This document shows positions 9,451 through 20,486 of a DNA stretch of 54,282 nt, piece by piece. Position numbers and translations under genes: made by a program. Each line of letters begins with the position of its first letter. Positions within the stretch are counted from its first letter, which is position 1. The notes under the pieces were generated by a model. The model did not search any database and was not told the DNA's origin. It worked only from the letters and a program-made list of their open reading frames with translations. Origin of the DNA: Halobacillus locisalis (GTDB lineage: Bacteria; Bacillota; Bacilli; Bacillales; Halobacillaceae); NCBI RefSeq assembly GCF_013694105.1, contig NZ_JACEFG010000007.1, forward strand, positions 1-54,282, written 5' to 3'.

Positions 9451-9650
9451 TTCTTTATAAGCGCAATTCCATTTCCAATCCCCGTTACCTATAGGGGTAT
9501 ATAAAAGGCTTAGAAAGATGGAAATGCAGAACTGAATCTGCGCTCAGAATTGATCTTCATACTCCATAAATGGTTGAAATAACCATCTATCTTTTACATA
9601 TTATTTTACCAGAGTATTTACATATGTGAAATAGAGAGATGACGTTCTTT
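9451..9650. other. Intergenic region between divergent abrB and metG
   Basis: The gap is AT-rich and shows no reading frame with a ribosome site. The only structure I see is a small hairpin (ATGGTTGAAATAACCAT, near 9570-9590). I looked for a T-box leader with its TGGNACCGCG signature ahead of metG and saw none. Confidence 0.5.
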
Positions 9651-9680
9651 TTGACAATTTTAGCCTCTATTCGGTATATT
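9651..9680 (+). promoter_or_regulatory. Sigma-A promoter of metG
   Basis: TTGACA (9651-9656), an 18-bp spacer and TATATT (9675-9680), about 100 bp before the metG start. Confidence 0.65.
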
Positions 9681-9768
9681 TTAATGTTAGGAATGGAAAT
9701 AAAGTAGATAAATCGATAGAATGAAACAATAACGAAAAAAGCATAAGAAGCATGCTTTAATCCATTGA

Positions 9769-11739
<1,971 letters not shown>

Positions 11740-11746
11740 GAAAGAG

Positions 11747-11779
11747 AGGGAAGGCTTATGCTTTCCCTTTTCCTTTTTT
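11747..11779 (+). terminator. metG terminator
   Basis: Hairpin AGGGAAGGCTTATGCTTTCCCT followed by a pyrimidine and T run; it ends just before the tatD ribosome site, so some read-through into tatD is likely. Confidence 0.65.
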
Positions 11780-11795
11780 GAAAGGTGGATGAAGA

Positions 11796-12566
11796 ATGCT
11801 TTTTGATACACACGTACATTTGAATGCAGACCAGTTCGAGGATGATTTAGAAGAAACAATCGGGCGAGCACAGGAAGCGGGAGTCACATATATGACTGTC
11901 GTCGGTTTTGATCGAAAAACGATCCCGAAAGCGATTCAGATCGCTGAAGATCATGAACATATTTATGCTGCGGTCGGATGGCATCCCGTAGATGCAATCG
12001 ATATGACAGATGAAGACCTAGCGTGGCTTGAAGAACTGTCCTCACACCCGAAAGTCGTGGCGCTTGGCGAAATGGGACTAGACTATCATTGGGATAAGTC
12101 ACCAGCCGAGGTCCAGAAGGAAGTCTTCCGCAAACAGATCGCCTTGGCTAAAAAGGTTAAGATGCCGATTATCATCCACAATCGTGAAGCAACAGAAGAC
12201 ATCGTAGAGATACTGCGAGAGGAAAACGCTGCAGAAGTTGGCGGGATCATGCATTGCTATAGTGGACCACCAGAAATTGCGAAAGAATGCATCGAGATGA
12301 ACTTCATGATTTCGTTAGGCGGCCCGGTCACGTTCAAGAACGCAAAGCTTCCAAAAGAAGTGGCGAAAGAAATTGACTTGAAGCACATGCTTGTTGAAAC
12401 CGATTGTCCGTTTCTTGCTCCTCACCCGAACCGTGGAAAAAGAAATGAACCGGCATACGTCAAACTTGTAGCTGAACAGATTGCAGAACTGAAAGAAATC
12501 TCCTACGAAGAAGTGAGCGAAGTAACAACGGCAAATGCCCTCGAATTTTTCGGAATCAAGTCGTAA
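11796..12566 (+). CDS. tatD: TatD-family metal-dependent deoxyribonuclease (YabD)
   Basis: A 256-residue TIM-barrel metal hydrolase of the TatD family, with 3'-5' exonuclease and repair activity shown for relatives. The metal ligands are visible: DTHVHLN at residues 4-10, GEMGLDYHW near residue 91-99, IIHNREA near residue 128, HCYSG near residue 154 and ETDCPFL near residue 203. The ribosome site AAAGGTGGATGA precedes ATG 11796. It lies between metG and yabE as in B. subtilis. Specific cell function in Bacillus is unproven. Confidence 0.92.
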   Translation: MLFDTHVHLNADQFEDDLEETIGRAQEAGVTYMTVVGFDRKTIPKAIQIAEDHEHIYAAVGWHPVDAIDMTDEDLAWLEELSSHPKVVALGEMGLDYHWDKSPAEVQKEVFRKQIALAKKVKMPIIIHNREATEDIVEILREENAAEVGGIMHCYSGPPEIAKECIEMNFMISLGGPVTFKNAKLPKEVAKEIDLKHMLVETDCPFLAPHPNRGKRNEPAYVKLVAEQIAELKEISYEEVSEVTTANALEFFGIKS

Positions 12567-12620
12567 TATAAAGGACTTTTGGTCTAATGTTAAAAACCAA
12601 GGGGTAAAATGTATGGGAAT

Positions 12621-12637
12621 TGTAACATGTTTGTTAT
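12621..12637 (+). promoter_or_regulatory. Candidate WalR box upstream of yabE
   Basis: TGTAAC-5 bp-TGTTAT matches the WalR (YycF) consensus, two TGTWAH hexamers separated by 5 bp, at all defined positions. A weak promoter-like pair abuts it (TGTTAA at 12637-12642, 17 bp, CATAAT at 12660-12665). WalR controls wall hydrolases in Bacillus, including the 3D-domain protein YocH. Control of yabE is my inference. Confidence 0.4.
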
Positions 12638-12668
12638 GTTAATCACGTAGGTAAAAATGCATAATAGA

Positions 12669-12700
12669 GGAGTCAGCAAATTCCATGCTGGCTCCTTTTT
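12669..12700 (+). terminator. Terminator between tatD and yabE
   Basis: GGAGTCAGCA pairs with TGCTGGCTCC and is followed by five T residues. It most likely ends tatD transcripts. It lies upstream of the main yabE promoter. Confidence 0.8.
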
Positions 12701-12718
12701 ATGTGTAAGGGGCTTTCA

Positions 12719-12747
12719 TTGACATGGGATGACCAGTTGACTAGAAT
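12719..12747 (+). promoter_or_regulatory. Sigma-A promoter of yabE
   Basis: TTGACA (12719-12724), 17 bp, TAGAAT (12742-12747). It lies about 34 bp before the yabE start codon, giving a short leader. Confidence 0.72.
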
Positions 12748-12780
12748 ATAACGCGTGCTTAAGAAAGGAGGCAAAAACGA

Positions 12781-14022
12781 ATGAATAAAAAGTATGGTCT
12801 ACAATCAGTGTTCAAAAATGCATTGGTTTGGATATCTATTATTTCAGTCGCAAGTATTGCCTTTTTATTAACCGTATCGTATGAAGCTACTAAAGCATCT
12901 GTACAAGTGACAACAGACGGTAAATCTGAATTAATCCGCACTCATGCTAATACTGTAGGAGATTTACTGACAGAACTTGAAGTCGATGTACAGAAACACG
13001 ACGAACTATCACACGAACTCACAGATCCAGTAACGTTTGGGATGGATGTTGATTACATAGCATCTAAATCTATCAATCTAGCTGTCGATGATAACGATAC
13101 AAAGAAATATCACACCACCGCCTCAACCATAGGTGACTTCCTCGCAGAAGAGGAGTTGGATGTAAAACAACGCGATGAATTATCACATGAACTAAGCACA
13201 TCAATTCAAAGCGGCATGGACATTCAACTTGATCGGGCGTTCCAAGTCACGTTCAATGAAGGTGGCGAAGAAAAGCAAGTCTGGTCCACAGCCTCAACAG
13301 TCGGCGAATTCTTGAAGAATCAGAACGTCACAGTGAATGAACTGGATGAACTGAAGCCTGCACAAGGTCAAGACTTGAGCGCAGATACTCCTGTTGTGTT
13401 AACGCGAGTCGAGAAAGTAACAGACATTGTAGAAGAAGAAGTTGATTATACGGTAGAAACCCGTAAAGATGGTTCTCTTGCTAAGGGGAAAGAGAAAGTC
13501 ATTTCCTCAGGAGAGAAAGGACTAGTGACGAAGAAGTATGAAGTCGTTTTGAAAAACGGCGAAGAAGCTAGCCGTGAATTGGTGAAAGAAACGGTAGAAA
13601 AAGAAAGTAAGAAAAAAGTAGTGGCCGTCGGCACAAAAGAAGCGGCTCCTGTTCGGACTGCGTCAGCATCTTCCTCCTCTTCTTCTAGTTCAAGCGAGGC
13701 GACGACCGTTTCTCGTGGAAACTCAAGCAGTTCACGTACGCTGTATATGCACGCAACAGCTTACACAGCAAACTGCACAGGATGTTCTGGCATCACAGCA
13801 ACAGGAATTAACCTGAAAGCCAATCCTGGTATGAAAGTCATCGCCGTCGACCCGAACGTCATTCCTCTAGGAAGCCGTGTTTGGGTAGAAGGCTATGGTT
13901 ATGCCGTTGCAGGAGATACAGGCGGAGCGATTAACGGAAACCGAATCGACCTTTTCGTCCCTTCCAAAAGCCAAGCCCTGAGCTTTGGCCGTCGCAACGT
14001 TCAAGTGAAAATTTTAGATTAA
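12781..14022 (+). CDS. yabE: Cell-wall protein YabE (DUF348-G5-3D domains)
   Basis: A 413-residue secreted or membrane-anchored wall-remodelling protein, likely a muralytic enzyme of the Rpf/Sps-like group. An N-terminal hydrophobic segment (about 12-32) is followed by three DUF348 repeats (about 38-85, 98-145, 155-200). A G5 domain (about 200-285) follows. After a serine-rich linker (about 295-325) comes the C-terminal 3D domain (about 330-413), with its conserved aspartates in the VDPNVIPLG, AGDTGGAI and NRIDLF motifs. Ribosome site AAAGGAGG precedes ATG 12781. In B. subtilis yabE is opposed by a sigma-X/M antisense RNA; I did not find a convincing equivalent. A terminator follows at 14030. 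Confidence 0.9.
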   Translation: MNKKYGLQSVFKNALVWISIISVASIAFLLTVSYEATKASVQVTTDGKSELIRTHANTVGDLLTELEVDVQKHDELSHELTDPVTFGMDVDYIASKSINLAVDDNDTKKYHTTASTIGDFLAEEELDVKQRDELSHELSTSIQSGMDIQLDRAFQVTFNEGGEEKQVWSTASTVGEFLKNQNVTVNELDELKPAQGQDLSADTPVVLTRVEKVTDIVEEEVDYTVETRKDGSLAKGKEKVISSGEKGLVTKKYEVVLKNGEEASRELVKETVEKESKKKVVAVGTKEAAPVRTASASSSSSSSSSEATTVSRGNSSSSRTLYMHATAYTANCTGCSGITATGINLKANPGMKVIAVDPNVIPLGSRVWVEGYGYAVAGDTGGAINGNRIDLFVPSKSQALSFGRRNVQVKILD

Positions 14023-14029
14023 GTATATA

Positions 14030-14057
14030 AGCAGAGGATCCAATCCTCTGCTTTTTT
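14030..14057 (+). terminator. yabE terminator
   Basis: AGCAGAGGAT pairs with ATCCTCTGCT, followed by six T residues. Confidence 0.85.
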
Positions 14058-14104
14058 GTTTTTTACTATTTGTTGGTCGTTTTCCGTTGCAATGTATAGT
14101 GTGT

Positions 14105-14223
14105 GAAGGGCTGGGAAATCACTCGCTTTCCATGGGCATGTGCTGAGCTTCCTCAGGCTTCGCCCTGCGGGATCTCACCAATCATGTACATCCCATAGGA
14201 GTCTCACGATTTCCCAGCCCTTC
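14105..14223 (-). repeat. Dispersed palindromic repeat, copy 2
   Basis: The outer arms GAAGGGCTGGGAAATC (14105-14120) and GATTTCCCAGCCCTTC (14208-14223) form a perfect 16-bp inverted repeat. The core is the family core in reverse orientation relative to copy 1 (CTCGCTTTCC, GAGCTTCCTCAGGC, TGCGGGATCTCACC, GGAGTCTCACG). It lies in the 592-bp gap between yabE and rnmV, which holds no gene. Confidence 0.88.
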
Positions 14224-14368
14224 TTACTTCTTTGAGAAGAACGGAAACATTGAACAACAGTTCGATTGCCAGAACGCATGATGTGGAGACGCTTACTAAA
14301 TAGCTCTCTATTCTACAAAATGTTCAATCCCCTCACCATACCGCGGGTTCGTCCTCCTACATGTCGAA

Positions 14369-14497
14369 AGGGGTGGTTTTGAAACAGCGAGACTCCCGCG
14401 GGAGAAGGACTCAGGCGAGACCCCACAGGGAGTGTTAACGACCGAGGAGGCTCGGCAGTTCCCCCGCAGGAAAGCGAGTTGTTTCAAAACCACACCT
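14369..14497 (+). repeat. Dispersed palindromic repeat, copy 3
   Basis: Arms AGGGGTGGTTTTGAAAC and GTTTCAAAACCACACCT pair over 17 positions with one mismatch. The core is in copy 1 orientation (GCGAGACTCCCGCGGGA, GGCGAGACCCC, GAGGAGGCTC, CCCGCAGGAAAGCGAG). It shares the yabE-rnmV gap with copy 2. Between the two copies I see only an 8-bp inverted pair (ATTGAACA near 14249, TGTTCAAT near 14321). Confidence 0.88.
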
Positions 14498-14614
14498 CAC
14501 TCTTATTAGGTAACGAACCCTTGTATTAACTCCGTTTTGATAAGGTCGCTTGAGGTATAGATTCGTGGTATGATATGAGGAGATTATGGCTCGTGTTTAC
14601 AGGGGGAAGATACA

Positions 14615-16040
<1,426 letters not shown>

Positions 16041-16043
16041 TGT

Positions 16044-16081
16044 AAAGCACGAACGCTGCCCCAAGCGTTCGTGCTTTTTTT
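16044..16081 (+). terminator. rsmA terminator
   Basis: AAAGCACGAACGCT pairs with AGCGTTCGTGCTTT and is followed by a T tract. Confidence 0.9.
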
Positions 16082-16082
16082 G

Positions 16083-16111
16083 ACACATACGACTTTCCAT
16101 CACATACACTA
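16083..16111 (+). promoter_or_regulatory. Candidate sigma-K promoter of yabG
   Basis: The -10 CATACACTA (16103-16111) fits CATAnnnTA perfectly. An ACAC at 16083-16086 lies 16 bp upstream, where sigma-K needs AC. yabG is a sigma-K gene in B. subtilis. Confidence 0.55.
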
Positions 16112-16139
16112 CAGTAGTGTTTTCTGTGAGGTGGGAAAA

Positions 16140-17015
16140 ATGATATCAAAGGGTGATCTAGTCACAAGGAAGTCCTATCAAAATGACATTATCTTTCGGG
16201 TTCAATCAACCAATGGTCCCCTCGTGAAACTGGTCGGGGAGCACGTTCGGCTGGAAGCAGATGCAGACATTCAAGACTTGCAAATCGTGACAGGAGCGGA
16301 ATACCACCGTAGAAAAGAACAAGTCGATCAGCAAGAGTCCTATTCCTATCGTTTGTTCAGGCAAGATTATCGTCTGTTGAAGGAGACTAGGGAATCAGAG
16401 GCTGGGAATGGATATACGACAGGGAAAGAAGCCAATTATTTTCAAATACCGCCTCGTATTCTTCATGTAGATGGGGATCCATTATTTTTGAAAAAATGTA
16501 TCGCCGTGTACGAACAATTAGGTCTTCAAGTGCATGGTCAATATTTGCATGAGAAAGAAATGCCTGGTCAAATCATGTCGTTGATTGAAAAAGTCCAACC
16601 GGAGATCGTGGTGATTACAGGTCACGATTCTTATTCGAAAGCAAAAGGAACGACACGTGAATTGGAAGCGTATCGCCATTCTCGTTATTTTGTTGAAGCG
16701 GTGCGTAACATACGCCATAAGTATCCGAACTTTGATCAAATGGTCATTTTTGCGGGTGCTTGCCAATCGCACTTTGAATCGTTGATCAAGGCAGGAGCTA
16801 ACTTTGCAAGCTCTCCTGAGCGTGTAAACATCCATGCCGTCGATCCAGTCTATGTGGCCGCAAGAGTCGCTTATACGTCCTTTATGGACCATATAAACAT
16901 ATGGGAAGTTATTCGTAACACGATTAGTGGAGAGTCTGGACTCGGGGGAGTGGAAACAAGAGGGCTGCTTCGAATCGGAATTCCTTACTCAAAAGAATCG
17001 CAAGAAGACTTGTAA
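16140..17015 (+). CDS. yabG: Sporulation-specific protease YabG
   Basis: YabG is a mother-cell protease that trims spore coat proteins late in sporulation. The 291-residue product matches the family length and has its conserved segments: RILHVDGDPLFLKKC (about 110), VITGHDSYSK near residue 159 and FAGACQSHFE near residue 202-211. The histidine and cysteine in these last two segments are candidates for catalysis. I choose ATG 16140 after GAGGTGGGA; an upstream ATG at 16071 lies within the rsmA terminator. A sigma-K type promoter lies just upstream and a terminator follows. Confidence 0.92.
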   Translation: MISKGDLVTRKSYQNDIIFRVQSTNGPLVKLVGEHVRLEADADIQDLQIVTGAEYHRRKEQVDQQESYSYRLFRQDYRLLKETRESEAGNGYTTGKEANYFQIPPRILHVDGDPLFLKKCIAVYEQLGLQVHGQYLHEKEMPGQIMSLIEKVQPEIVVITGHDSYSKAKGTTRELEAYRHSRYFVEAVRNIRHKYPNFDQMVIFAGACQSHFESLIKAGANFASSPERVNIHAVDPVYVAARVAYTSFMDHINIWEVIRNTISGESGLGGVETRGLLRIGIPYSKESQEDL

Positions 17016-17050
17016 CCGCTGCTGAAACCCAGTAGCGGTTTTTCTTTTTT
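17014..17050 (+). terminator. yabG terminator
   Basis: AACCGCTGCTG pairs with CAGTAGCGGTT, followed by a T-rich run. Confidence 0.8.
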
Positions 17051-17070
17051 ATTAAAAACTCTGTTCATTT

Positions 17071-17159
17071 TCGGACATTTGCTCCTGATTCGGACAAGGC
17101 AGATGGTAAATCGGACAACCGCTCGGTCTATTCGGACAAAGAGCCCCCTATATCGGACA
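17071..17159. repeat. Array of five TCGGACA heptamers at about 21-bp pitch
   Basis: Exact TCGGACA occurs at 17071, 17090, 17111, 17132 and 17153, giving steps of 19, 21, 21 and 21 bp. The intervening 12-14 bp are unrelated to one another. The array lies between the yabG terminator and the veg promoters, in a 474-bp gap with no gene. The pitch of two DNA turns puts each heptamer on the same face of the helix. A minus-strand reading frame across it is not a credible protein. Confidence 0.85.
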
Positions 17160-17396
17160 TCCACCCCCACAACAAACGGAGATCTTTGCAAAAAAGAACT
17201 CTGAATATCTGCCTTCACATTGTAAAGCGAATGGCTGAATCCCTTGTATGCAAAAAAACTTACGACAATTTGCGATAAAAAATGAACGGGTCAAGAATAC
17301 GGAGAATGGCACGAATCACAACGATTCTTCTTGATTGTACATAAATTTCCTATAGTTGGATATGCTAACGGAGAAGCAATCTTGAGTAAACTTATG

Positions 17397-17426
17397 TTGA
17401 CATTGTTTTGCTAACATTGGTATAAT
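17397..17426 (+). promoter_or_regulatory. veg promoter 1 (sigma-A)
   Basis: Both hexamers are perfect consensus: TTGACA (17397-17402), an 18-bp spacer, TATAAT (17421-17426). Strong expression of veg is expected. Confidence 0.82.
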
Positions 17427-17438
17427 TAATAATTTTAT

Positions 17439-17467
17439 TTGACTTTGTCCCAAGCGCGTGGTAAAAT
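17439..17467 (+). promoter_or_regulatory. veg promoter 2 (sigma-A)
   Basis: TTGACT (17439-17444), 17 bp, TAAAAT (17462-17467), just downstream of promoter 1. Tandem promoters are also described for B. subtilis veg. Confidence 0.6.
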
Positions 17468-17489
17468 GAATTTAGTGAGGTGGAGTGTA

Positions 17490-17750
17490 GTGGCTAAAAC
17501 GCTAGTAGAAATTAAGCAGTCCTTAGAAGGACAGATTGGTAAACGTTTGACGCTGAAGGCAAATGGTGGACGCAGAAAGACGATTGAACGCTCGGGAATT
17601 TTGGCTGAAACGTACCCTGCTGTGTTCATTGTTGAACTTGACCAAGAACAAAATGCTTTTGAACGTGTATCTTACAGCTATGCAGATGTACTTACAGAGA
17701 CAGTAGAGTTAAACTTCGACGATCTACAAACATTAGCGCTTGAGCAGTAA
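17490..17750 (+). CDS. veg: Veg protein
   Basis: An 86-residue protein nearly identical in its centre to B. subtilis Veg ([17 protein letters not shown], then LAETYPAVF and [18 protein letters not shown]). Veg stimulates biofilm formation, apparently by counteracting the repressor SinR, and is strongly expressed in vegetative cells. The fold is SH3-like and basic. I place the start at GTG 17490 because GAGGTGGA lies 6-7 bases upstream and the N-terminus then aligns with the family ([12 protein letters not shown]); an in-frame ATG at 17439 overlaps promoter 2. The terminator hairpin begins within the last codons. Confidence 0.92.
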   Translation: MAKTLVEIKQSLEGQIGKRLTLKANGGRRKTIERSGILAETYPAVFIVELDQEQNAFERVSYSYADVLTETVELNFDDLQTLALEQ

Positions 17751-17773
17751 ACGTTGGTTTGCTGCTTTTTTTT
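17743..17773 (+). terminator. veg terminator
   Basis: AGCAGTAAAC pairs with GTTTGCTGCT, followed by eight T residues; the left arm includes the veg stop codon. Confidence 0.82.
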
Positions 17774-17837
17774 ATTTTACCTGAAGGAATGGCCTCATAC
17801 TACATGTAATGACTGCCATCCCTTCATACATATGCCT

Positions 17838-17868
17838 GAAGTAAAAGCTACATCCCCTGCACATACTA
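17838..17868 (+). promoter_or_regulatory. Sigma-G promoter of sspF
   Basis: The -10 CATACTA (17862-17868) is a perfect sigma-G/F type match. GAAGTA (17838-17843) lies 18 bp upstream, close to the sigma-G -35 GAATA. Small acid-soluble spore protein genes are typical sigma-G targets. Confidence 0.6.
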
Positions 17869-17908
17869 CAATTGTCGTAGCAAGTGAAAGCGAAAGGAGC
17901 TGAAGACG

Positions 17909-18082
17909 ATGGGACGACGCAAGGGAGTTATGTCCGATTCGTTGAAGGAAGAGATCGCGAAGGAACTTGGTTTTTACGACAAGGTGCAGACAGATGGCTG
18001 GGGCGGTATTACAACACGCGAAGCCGGCAATATGGTGAAGCGCGCTGTTCAAATGGCAGAAGAACAAATGGCGAGAAAATAA
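17909..18082 (+). CDS. sspF: Small acid-soluble spore protein SspF (alpha/beta type)
   Basis: A 57-residue alpha/beta-type SASP. It shows the diagnostic segments [19 protein letters not shown] (about residues 6-24), [17 protein letters not shown] (about 31-47), with the GPR protease cleavage region near the first segment. These proteins coat and protect DNA in the dormant spore. The frame is too short for usual ORF cut-offs and is easily missed. ATG 17909 follows AAAGGAG, a sigma-G promoter lies upstream and a strong terminator downstream. Position between veg and ispE is the same as in B. subtilis. Confidence 0.93.
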   Translation: MGRRKGVMSDSLKEEIAKELGFYDKVQTDGWGGITTREAGNMVKRAVQMAEEQMARK

Positions 18083-18086
18083 GTGC

Positions 18087-18124
18087 AAAGCCCCCTGTTA
18101 CGAGACGTGGCAGGGGGCTTTTTT
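18087..18124 (+). terminator. sspF terminator
   Basis: AAAGCCCCCTG pairs with CAGGGGGCTTT, followed by T residues. Confidence 0.9.
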
Positions 18125-18200
18125 ACATATTTGAAGTCTCTTTTCAAATGGAAAATATGATACAATGCTTGGAGATAACTTGAGAAGATGAGGTGCTGGA

Positions 18201-19067
18201 ATGCAAATTTTAGAAAAGGCTCCTGCTAAAATAAATTTGTCTTTAGATGTACTGCATAAACGGGATGACGGATACCATGAGGTTGAAATGATCATGACGA
18301 CCGTTGATTTGGCGGATCGGCTAGAACTGAATCTCTTGGAAAAAGGTACGATCAAGGTAGAATCGGAAAATCGGTTTGTACCAAATGATGAACGAAACTT
18401 GGCGTATCGTGCGGCCAAATTAATGAAAGACCATTATGGTGTTTCCCTTGGTGTTCGCATCTTTATTGAAAAGAATATTCCTGTAGCAGCAGGGCTTGCG
18501 GGTGGAAGTAGTGATGCGGCAGCTGTTCTGCGCGGTTTGAACAAACTGTGGGGGTTGAACAGAAGCCTGGATGAGCTAGCGACACTTGGAGCGAAGATTG
18601 GTTCGGATGTATCTTTTTGTGTTTATGGAGGTACCGCTCACGCAACAGGTCGAGGGGAAAAAGTCGAGCAACTGCCGGCACCCCCGCCTTGTTGGGTGGT
18701 TCTAGCAAAGCCGTCGATCGGGGTCTCAACGCAGACCGTTTATCAAAGTTTGGAGTTAGAAAAGGCTCATCATCCAAACACGAAAGCGATGATCGAAGCA
18801 TTGCGAAAGGAAGATTTCGCTGAAATCTGTACAAATGTTGGCAACACGTTAGAAGGTGTGACCATGAATCTTCATGAAGAGGTCGGTCAGATCAAGGAAC
18901 AGATGAATCAAGGCGGGGCAGATGCTGTCCTGATGAGCGGGAGCGGTCCAACTGTCTTTGGGTTAGTTGAACAGGATGCTCGGGCCCAGCGGATCTACAA
19001 TAGCTTAAAAGGTTTTTGTGAAGAGGTTTATATCGTAAGAATGTTAGGATATCGTGAAATAACTTGA
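18201..19067 (+). CDS. ispE: 4-(cytidine 5'-diphospho)-2-C-methyl-D-erythritol kinase
   Basis: IspE phosphorylates CDP-ME in the MEP pathway to isoprenoid precursors. The 288-residue GHMP kinase has the N-terminal [21 protein letters not shown] (catalytic lysine near residue 11; split here by family motifs PAKINL and DGYHE). The ATP loop [16 protein letters not shown] lies near residues 92-107, and [11 protein letters not shown] near residue 247. Start ATG 18201 follows GAGGTGCTGG. The gene lies between sspF and purR, as in B. subtilis. Confidence 0.95.
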   Translation: MQILEKAPAKINLSLDVLHKRDDGYHEVEMIMTTVDLADRLELNLLEKGTIKVESENRFVPNDERNLAYRAAKLMKDHYGVSLGVRIFIEKNIPVAAGLAGGSSDAAAVLRGLNKLWGLNRSLDELATLGAKIGSDVSFCVYGGTAHATGRGEKVEQLPAPPPCWVVLAKPSIGVSTQTVYQSLELEKAHHPNTKAMIEALRKEDFAEICTNVGNTLEGVTMNLHEEVGQIKEQMNQGGADAVLMSGSGPTVFGLVEQDARAQRIYNSLKGFCEEVYIVRMLGYREIT

Positions 19068-19093
19068 TTAAAACCGTACGAATCTGATATATT
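19064..19093 (+). promoter_or_regulatory. Candidate purR promoter
   Basis: TTGATT (19064-19069), an 18-bp spacer, TATATT (19088-19093), about 37 bp before the purR start. Confidence 0.5.
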
Positions 19094-19113
19094 GTATAAA
19101 CAATATTCGGATT
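19075..19113. promoter_or_regulatory. Candidate PurBox pair overlapping the purR promoter
   Basis: CGAAT (19079-19083) and ATTCG (19105-19109) are inverted, with 23 bp between the CGAA and TTCG cores and AT-rich flanks. This geometry is close to the two PurBoxes that PurR binds in B. subtilis, where purR is autoregulated. The flanks match the consensus only partly. Confidence 0.4.
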
Positions 19114-19129
19114 TTGAGGTGTATGGTCT

Positions 19130-19951
19130 ATGAAAAGAAGTGAACGATTAGTCGCAATGACCCACTTTATTTTAGATCGCCCGAAAGAACTGATTTCTCT
19201 TCCTTTTTTCTCGGAAAAATATGAGGCAGCGAAGTCATCGATCAGTGAAGATTTGGGCATCGTGAATAAAATGTTTCAGCACGAAGGTATTGGATATTTG
19301 GAAACCGTTTCTGGAGCGGCTGGTGGTGTAAAATACATTCCTGCCTACTCCAAAGAATACAGTTATGAGTTTGTCGAAGGTCTATGCAAACGATTAGAGG
19401 ATCCGGAGCGTCTCTTGCCTGGTGGGTATTTGTTTATGAGCGATATTTTAGGTGATCCTGAAACGACAAGAAACATCGGTCGTATATTTGCTTCTGCTTT
19501 CCATGATAAAGAGATTGATGCGATTATCACCGTTGCCACGAAGGGGATTCCGTTAGCTTATGCCGTGGCGTCTTATCTCAACGTCCCTGTCGTTATTGCC
19601 AGGAGAGATCCGAAAGTGACGGAGGGCTCCACAGTCAGTATCAACTATGTGTCTGGTTCTACAAGGAAGATTCAGACCATGGTATTAACGAAACGTTCTC
19701 TTAAACAAGGGTCAAAAGTCTGCATCATCGATGATTTCATGAAGGCTGGAGGCACGATCAATGGGATGAAAAACCTGTTGAAAGAGTTTGAAGCCGAAGT
19801 CGTAGGCATAGGGGTACTGGCCGAAGCGGAGGATGAAGATGAAGAACGGGTCGTAGAAGACTATTTGTCTCTCGTCCAAATTATGAATGCGGATGACCGG
19901 AAGCAGACGATCGAGGTAAGGCCCGGAAACTTGTTAGAGTATCTATCATAA
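19130..19951 (+). CDS. purR: Purine operon repressor PurR
   Basis: PurR represses purine biosynthesis genes; binding of PRPP releases it from DNA. The 273-residue sequence has an N-terminal winged-helix domain (about 1-74, KRSERLVAMTHFIL at the start). The C-terminal type I phosphoribosyltransferase domain carries the PRPP motif VCIIDDFMKAGGTING near residues 196-211. Start ATG 19130 follows TGAGGTG. In B. subtilis purR is followed by yabJ (RidA family); here a terminator and the spoVG promoter follow directly and yabJ is absent. Confidence 0.95.
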   Translation: MKRSERLVAMTHFILDRPKELISLPFFSEKYEAAKSSISEDLGIVNKMFQHEGIGYLETVSGAAGGVKYIPAYSKEYSYEFVEGLCKRLEDPERLLPGGYLFMSDILGDPETTRNIGRIFASAFHDKEIDAIITVATKGIPLAYAVASYLNVPVVIARRDPKVTEGSTVSINYVSGSTRKIQTMVLTKRSLKQGSKVCIIDDFMKAGGTINGMKNLLKEFEAEVVGIGVLAEAEDEDEERVVEDYLSLVQIMNADDRKQTIEVRPGNLLEYLS

Positions 19952-19956
19952 GAAAA

Positions 19957-19992
19957 AAAGAGCTTTCCAATTCAGTTGGATAGCTTTTTTTA
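19957..19992 (+). terminator. purR terminator
   Basis: AAGAGCTTTCCAA pairs imperfectly with TTGGATAGCTTTT, followed by T residues. Confidence 0.75.
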
Positions 19993-20100
19993 TTACTCTG
20001 TCTGACCCCGATGAGGACAGGCTTCGGAGCGTGCGAGACTTTTGAACTCCACCGAAAGACCACATAGAATTAATTGATTTGAAAAATTTTTTAGAAAATA

Positions 20101-20131
20101 GGCAGGAATTTCTGGCGTTTTGTGGAATTCT
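20101..20131 (+). promoter_or_regulatory. Sigma-H promoter of spoVG
   Basis: The -35 GCAGGAATT (20102-20110) and the -10 region GTGGAATTC (about 20122-20130) match sigma-H and closely resemble the B. subtilis spoVG promoter. An AT-rich run (about 20065-20100) lies upstream, where AbrB binds in B. subtilis. Confidence 0.7.
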
Positions 20132-20171
20132 TGTACATAAGTTCTTTTTGAAAAAAAGGTGGTGAATCTTA

Positions 20172-20471
20172 ATGGAAGTAACTGACGTAAGACTGCGACG
20201 CGTAAATACGGAAGGAAGAATGCGAGCAATTGCTTCTATTACCTTGGACCAAGAGTTTGTTGTCCATGACATACGGGTGATTGATGGCAACAATGGCTTA
20301 TTCGTAGCCATGCCGAGCAAGCGTACTCCAGATGGTGAGTTTAGAGACATTGCACACCCGATCAATTCTGGTACACGTGGGAAGATTCAAGACGCTGTTC
20401 TTGAAGAATACCATAATGCCGGAGATGAGGAGCAGGTAGAAGTCGAGTTTGAAGAGGCCGGTGCTTCTTAA
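20172..20471 (+). CDS. spoVG: Regulator SpoVG
   Basis: SpoVG is a small site-specific nucleic-acid-binding protein that affects septation, sporulation and, in pathogens, capsule and virulence genes. The 99-residue product has the hallmark [17 protein letters not shown] start, [16 protein letters not shown] in the middle and the [18 protein letters not shown] motif near residue 51, followed by the RGKIQDAV helix. The acidic C-terminus is variable in the family. ATG 20172 follows AAAGGTGGTGAAT. A sigma-H promoter is upstream and a terminator downstream. Confidence 0.96.
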   Translation: MEVTDVRLRRVNTEGRMRAIASITLDQEFVVHDIRVIDGNNGLFVAMPSKRTPDGEFRDIAHPINSGTRGKIQDAVLEEYHNAGDEEQVEVEFEEAGAS

Positions 20472-20486
20472 TACTTACGAAACAAC

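Noticed and set aside
12567-12780. c-di-AMP (ydaO-type) riboswitch before yabE
   Set aside because: Such riboswitches precede wall hydrolase genes in some Firmicutes, but this gap is too short and shows only a simple terminator.
17071-17159. The TCGGACA array as a CRISPR
   Set aside because: The repeats are only 7 bp, the spacers 12-14 bp, and no cas genes are near.
16985-17218. Minus-strand 77-codon frame over the TCGGACA array
   Set aside because: It has no ribosome site and its sequence is explained by the repeated heptamer and the terminator.
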